DNA of 64,000 bases, taken from Anas platyrhynchos. Taxonomy: Eukaryota > Chordata > Aves > Anseriformes > Anatidae. The notes below the pieces were generated by a model. That model was not told the origin of the DNA. It worked only from the letters and a program-made list of their open reading frames with translations, and searched no databases. The stretch spans positions 21,938,501 to 22,002,500 of the forward strand of contig NC_092592.1 of assembly GCF_047663525.1 (NCBI RefSeq), written 5' to 3'. Made by a program: the position numbers and the translations under genes. Below are positions 58,816 to 64,000 of this stretch, one piece after another. Each line of letters starts with the position of its first letter. Position 1 is the first letter of the stretch.

Positions 58816-60316
58816 AGACGCGCGGCCCGCCGGGGGCACGGCGAGCGGCGGGGAAATCGCGCCCCGAGGCGGAGAGCGGGCGGCGGTGGGTGGAAAGGAG
58901 GAAGGGAGAAGAGGAGAAGGGAGGAAGGGCCCCGCTGGAACCGCGATCGCTTCCCGGGGGCCGGGGAAAAAGGCAAATCCCCGGCAAGAGCCAGCGCGAA
59001 GCAGCCGGAGCGCAGCGGGGCACTGCTCGCTCCGGGCGGGCGCTCACGCAGTTGGGCGCAGGGGGCTGCGCCTGGGCAAACTTTCCTCGCTGGGCCGTTT
59101 CCACGGGGGATGTGAAGGAGGAGAGCACCCGGGCGAAGTTCTGTAGGGCTGCCACGGCTTAGGTCGGAGGGCGGCGATTCAGGAGTGGATGGTGCGCGGT
59201 GTGCTCATCCATCAGGTGACAGCAGCTCGGAGCCAGGCTTAGAGTCACCCAGCGGGCGCAGCAGCCGTCCTCGGGCAGGCAGCCTCCGAGGGAGAGTGCT
59301 GTATTCCTAGGGAGTTCGTTCATTCCGCCTCTTTTTAAGTCTTGTCCTCCGGTAGCCAAGACAGTTACTTTTCTTGGAGAGTATACAATGCAATAATTGA
59401 AAAATTGTTGGAAAAAGCTACTGTTGCTGTGTATAACACAACTCTTTTGTGATTTTTTTTAACCTTGGAGTGTCAAATCTGAGCAGATACTATTGAAAGC
59501 CTCTGAACCACAAGTTTGTAGCTTTTGGATCATTGCAAAGAAAGGTTCGATTCATTTTTAAAATTAGCACCAGGCCACATCTCTCTGTGCCCCTTGAACG
59601 TCTGAAATGACCAATTTGCAAATACAAATTTGTCCAAATGCACGTTGCTAAAATATCAAACTTCCCATTAATTACTCTTTGCTTATAAATAAGCCAAACC
59701 ATCCTTTGATGCTTTTTTTTTTTTTTTTTTCTCCATGGTAGCATGCTCATGACCTCCACTGGGGGTGTGAGCGAACCTTTTGTTGTTTGTGGTTTTTGTC
59801 TGTACTGTTTCTATACAATCAAGGTCCTGTGAAAAGGAGGAAGAGGCAGCAGGAGGTAGGAACAAGCTGGGCTATTTTGGACCAATGTCCCATTAAAACG
59901 TTCTCTCTCTCCTTAACTCACTCCAAACTCCTATTCAGGCATACACTTTGTATCAGTCTTTAACCTGCACTAAAACCTGTAGGACACTGATACTTTGACA
60001 TTGTTGGGAAAGAATTAAAGAATCAACCAGGGATGGCTAATATTTCTTGCCTTATTTTATTGCAGAACAGCAGGAATTCTAAGTCTTTAAAGCTCTGGTA
60101 CTTTGACTCTTTTATGCAGTTGAGATGATGAAATAAAAATGTGTTTGGTAAAGGAATTCAAATTAGCACTGGGTCACATAATTCCCCTGTTCTGAATATG
60201 GCCAATCAATGGCATCTCTAAGGCATCTAGAGGCAAGAGCTATGCAATTTCTGCTCATGCAGAATAATATTCCTAGCGTGGAAATTTCTGCTAATTAAAG
60301 CTCTTGCCAAGTAGAG

Positions 60317-60378
60317 TCTTTTCTTTTTTTCTTTTTTTTTTTCTTTTTTTCTTTTTCTTTTTTCTCTTTTTCTTCTTA
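60317..60378. repeat. T/C-rich polypyrimidine tract
   Basis: About 60 bases consisting almost entirely of T with scattered single C, interrupted by no G. Confidence 0.85.
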
Positions 60379-62143
60379 AATAGCTCAAGTCAAAGCTTTG
60401 CAAGCCAGGACTTGGAGAAAGTTTCCCTGTAGTTAGAGCAATGCATTCAAGATTTTAAATTGCAGATCTAAGCTTCCTGCTAAAACCATCAAGATATAAA
60501 TAGCATTACACACAGTTAATAACATCTTATATACAAAAACAACCCAAATAACATTTTCTTTCATTAGAATTAGAGACATCTATCCAAAGGAATTGTTGTG
60601 ATCCATGCCTCTTTTGTTGTAGAACACAGATGTAGGAAATATATACAAAATATATAGGAGGGGAGAAACATCACTAGGAAGGGAATCTATTTCCTTTGTT
60701 CTATGGTAAAATTGCTTACTAACTCCCTTTAATGTTAAAACTTTCAAATCTGTATTAAAATAGTTTTGCCTGACCCTTTTAATAGTAAAGTCAGTGGCAG
60801 GGATAATGATGGTTAAAACTCCAGGGAAGTTGATGAAACAAATTATTACTGAATTTGGGCTTCAGTCCAAATTTCTGGTTATTACTTATGGTAGGACGTC
60901 TCATTCAGTTTTCACTCACAAAAATACTGTGCTACGTATAATGCTGTGCAATTAGCTAGGACCGTACAGGACCATTTCTTAAATATATTACACGTTAATT
61001 GGAAATAAACTGGATGGAATGCAGTGGGCTGCAGGTTCTCCTGGAAACTGGTGGCAGAATTCTAAAAATCTCGTCACATACCTTCCAAAATCACACGGTG
61101 TGGCAAGAATGATATATGGTCAGTAAAAAATCACTTCCGTCTGTTGTTCAGTTTTTCTGAACAATAGTGAAATTCTCTTCATGCCCAAAACAGAAACAAA
61201 GCAGCGCAATGCTGTTTAGGTGTTCCAGCAGGTGGAATGGTCAGAGCTGATCCAGAGCCTTGGAAGGCTCCCAATGTTGAGAGGAGAAGTTTGGACATAT
61301 CAGGCAGTGCCCATTGTGGGCAGGGAAAGCTTTGCCTATCAAGGAGCAGCACTCACTGTCACAGTCCATCCCATCAGCTCAAGAACAAGCTCCCACCTTG
61401 GATTTCCACTCTGGATCCACGCTTTCATCTTCCAAACTGTTGCAAGCACAACCCCTGCTAGGTTTTCCATCCTTCATCTTAGTAACAACAGTTCATTTTT
61501 TTTTGTCTTGTTGAGAACCGAGAATTGCCTCTCTTCACCTGCTACCACACTGTCTACAGCGTATAACTACAAAAAGTAAGGAACTAGGAACCAAGAAGCA
61601 CAGACTCAGTTCCCATCATTTGCTGACACTCTTTGATTGCTGCTAGGACATTGGACCAGGTTTTACAGTGGTCCCTTTGGGAAATGAAAGAAAATATGCT
61701 GTGCCTTCACATCTGTGAAATGATAAACTTTATCTCAGATATGTGATGTGAGGACAGATGAATACAAGTGTAAGAGGTACCAATGGCTCTAGTCAGGTAC
61801 ATACCTAAGGATTGTCATTGTAGTGTAGTTTCTGAGTGTTTTCCTAAATGCTAGGTGTTCATACATACACTAAACAAGATGAATGATCGTTAACAGCAAT
61901 AATGATCAGCTCTGTAGTTAGGTTTATCAGGCCTGGAGAGCACCAATAGGCCCTAACTGTCCTGAGCAGCCTCACGTGGGGCTTCCAGCCCCAACCTGAG
62001 CTCATGACCCTGGAGCACTATTTAAGCCCAGACTGAAGGCTTTACCTTCTGTTTATGAGGTGTTCCTGAGTGTGTCTATTTCTAGTCTTGCTCATGAGAT
62101 GCTGTTTGGGTTTGGATTTCTTGGGTAATCTGTGGACTTACTG

Positions 62144-62183
62144 CTTTTACTGTCTCATCAGCAGACTGATGAGACAGTAAAAG
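62144..62183. repeat. Perfect hairpin, 18-bp arms and 4-base loop
   Basis: CTTTTACTGTCTCATCAG at 62144-62161 and its exact reverse complement at 62166-62183, separated by CAGA. No mismatch in 18 bp. Confidence 0.95.
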
Positions 62184-64000
62184 TACCCAGCTCAGGTACT
62201 GTGGGGCTGTGTTTGGTGGGGAGGTTCCTGCCTGGCTCCTCTAGGCTTGCTTTTTCTTGGGGAAGGGGGACTTTCTCTAGTCCCTGAGTAGTTAACCTGT
62301 ACTTCTGCAACCCCACTATGCTCCTAACAACCCCTATATTGTCCTAAAACACTAACAGTGCTACTTGCAGGCCCTGTAAACTGAGAGAAACCTGGAAAAG
62401 TCCATAAACCAGGGAGCTTATACTTAGTCACAAGAAGCAGCATTCATACATTTTCACTGCAATGTCTATATTCAAGGCAGCATATCTGAACTGCTGGTGT
62501 TGGGCTGCCTTTGTAGTCAGTGGGGGAGAAACAATGATGGATTCAGTGTAATTTGTTGCATCCTGTAGTAGGTGTCCAAAGATGTATGTACATAAGGTCT
62601 GTTCTCTTGGAGTGCCTGTAGCTCCGCCTTGGTTATAAAAGAAGTCATCTAGCTAAGATGTGTGGGACATGAATTTCACTGTACAGGACTGGCTGCATGA
62701 GGTGGAGAGCACCTTCCTCTTTCATTAGTTTCACTAGAGTATGATAGCAAGTGACACCTTAGCCTCAGGATTAACATTTTGTACAACTGGATTTAACTGC
62801 AGTTTCTCATCATGTAATTTGCATTTAACAGGTATTGGCATACTCATGTCTTACTCCATGAGTAATGAAGGTGTCCCAGGTTTCTCTTTTCCACCGCTGT
62901 CCCACTGGGAGGTTGGGATATATTTTTCCATATTTGAAGGATTTCAGAAACTGCTTTGTTTACAATAAGGCTGTCTATCTGGAGTCACAGAGTTGTGTTT
63001 CTGCCTTGAGGTTTGCTGTTTGTGCCCCTAATTAGGATAGCCTAGGCAATCATTAGACAAACACCTCTCATTTTGTTGCTACCCCCAATCTGCCAGGCTC
63101 TGTTGGAGAATTTTCTCTATTTTTAGGTTACTAAATGCAATCCCTTCATCTTGGCAGTTTAATCTAGCAGAGATGTCAGCAGGTATCAGCAAAAGTAGAA
63201 ATTCTGTGATGTTAGTAGGCGCTGGCCTGAAATATAGGTGATGTTTTATTTTATTTTATGGCAGGCACTTTCAACTTTTCAGTGACCCATGCGCCACCAC
63301 ATAGAGTCATTTAGGGAGAAAAAGGATAGATGTTTCTTTCCATTAAGAAAGGGAAATGAACTTTCCCAGTGGAAATTCCAGTGGTAATTCATATGAGTTG
63401 CAGAGCAGGTTGGTAATGCTGCCTTGGGACTTGTGCAAACTGCAGTAGCTCCTGTCATTGTCTGAGAGGCATCTTATTGTGAGATGCTGTGTTGGCTCTT
63501 GTACTTTCTGGGGTATGTACCCTCTCCTTCTGTGGGATGGAAAGCCACAGACCAAGCAGGAGGAGAGCACAAGGCAATCCAAACACTCAGACTGTGGCTG
63601 TAGCAAAAATACAGCTTTAGGGAGGGAAGGGGGGGGCTTAAATCCAATTTCCTGTTCAAAAGCAATTTTAAGGAAATATTTCAAGCAGCCCAAGGCAGCA
63701 GTCTTCATGTTCCAGCCAGCAACCTATAGGGCTCTGAATTCCCTGTCCTTTTACTCAGATTGTTTCCTAGGCAGCAAAGACTCTCGCTGAGGTCAGTGTT
63801 CAGTCCAAGTTCAGAGCTCAGCCTGGTGCGTTTAACAGGCAAGATCGATACCTGCTGGGCTGCAGCTGCCAGAGTAAACAGCTCTGCTTTCCAGCAGAGC
63901 TGGGGGAATGGGAGATGGGCTGGGTAGGCTTGGTGAGGCTGTGGCGTGCCCTTACACACGGCTTCAGTGCTCATGTGGCCAGCGGTAACGCGCATCTCCA

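Larger units (their letters stand above)
57890..59340. promoter_or_regulatory. CpG island over the GDF10 promoter, exon 1 and proximal intron
   Basis: Abrupt rise in GC content and CpG density compared with the AT-rich neighbours, covering GDF10 exon 1 and about 750 bp of its 5' flank. It is the only clear CpG island in the window. It generates many overlapping long open frames on both strands that are composition artefacts. A bidirectional start on the + strand is possible, but no gene is seen to the right. Confidence 0.85.
59341..64000. other. Intergenic sequence beyond the GDF10 promoter
   Basis: No supported exon. Content: T18 at 59713-59730, a T/C-rich tract at 60317-60378, an unexplained GC-richer block around 61919-62400 with a TATA-like TATTTAAG, and the perfect hairpin at 62144-62183. 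The short open frames here (for example 61220-61579 and 63343-63708) have no recognisable family features. Confidence 0.55.

Noticed and set aside
57750-59162. Many long Pro/Arg/Gly/Ala-rich open frames on both strands (up to 255 codons)
   Set aside because: They come from CpG-island composition around GDF10 exon 1. Only 58317-58584 on the minus strand has conserved sequence and a donor site in phase.
61220-61579. Open frame of 119 codons right of GDF10
   Set aside because: No family features; length is within chance expectation for non-coding DNA of this size.
62144-62183. Hairpin as a microRNA precursor
   Set aside because: The stem is only 18 bp with a 4-base loop, shorter than a canonical precursor, and has no flanking extended stem.

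Overview
This is a window of vertebrate nuclear DNA, most likely from a bird. It has multi-exon genes with GT-AG introns, a CpG-island promoter, large non-coding stretches, poly-A/T tracts and microsatellites. A CR1 LINE 3' end terminates in the ATTCTATGATTCTATGA-type repeat typical of birds, and there are two older, diverged CR1 remnants. A crocodilian or turtle cannot be excluded from sequence alone, but the low repeat density favours a bird.

Four intact protein-coding genes could be assembled exon by exon, each with exact phase across the splice junctions. From left to right they are: (1) a ZNF488/PRDM8-type gene on the + strand (coding 2051-6808, 3 coding exons, 537 aa) that has a PR domain, a C2HC finger and two C-terminal C2H2 fingers; (2) RBP3, which encodes IRBP, on the - strand (29430 down to 13493, 4 exons, 1236 aa, four modules); (3) GDF2 (BMP9) on the - strand (43610 down to 40602, 2 exons, 428 aa); (4) GDF10 (BMP3b) on the - strand (58584 down to 49496, 3 exons, 455 aa), with its CpG-island promoter at about 57.9-59.3 kb. 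ZNF488 and RBP3 are convergent. RBP3, GDF2 and GDF10 point the same way. This is the same order and relative orientation as I know for human 10q11.22.

The genes do not form an operon or a pathway. RBP3 carries retinoids between photoreceptors and pigment epithelium. GDF2 is a circulating endothelial BMP. GDF10 is a BMP3-like secreted ligand. The zinc-finger gene is a nuclear PRDM-type repressor. Their proximity is best explained by deep synteny: PRDM8 and BMP3 (with FGF5) are neighbours on human chromosome 4, so ZNF488 and GDF10 look like the other half of a genome-duplication paralogon.

The rest is intron and intergenic DNA. It holds three CR1 fragments, a possible hAT remnant, a 145-bp pure TTCCC array, a 40-bp minisatellite, (AT)16, many homopolymer tracts, a perfect 18-bp-arm hairpin near 62.1 kb, and candidate regulatory sites: a CRX/OTX-type site upstream of RBP3, a CTCF-like motif in RBP3 intron 1, and a CCAAT/TATA-like pair upstream of GDF10. 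I found no convincing novel gene system. The most interesting points are the PR domain in ZNF488 and the paralogon.
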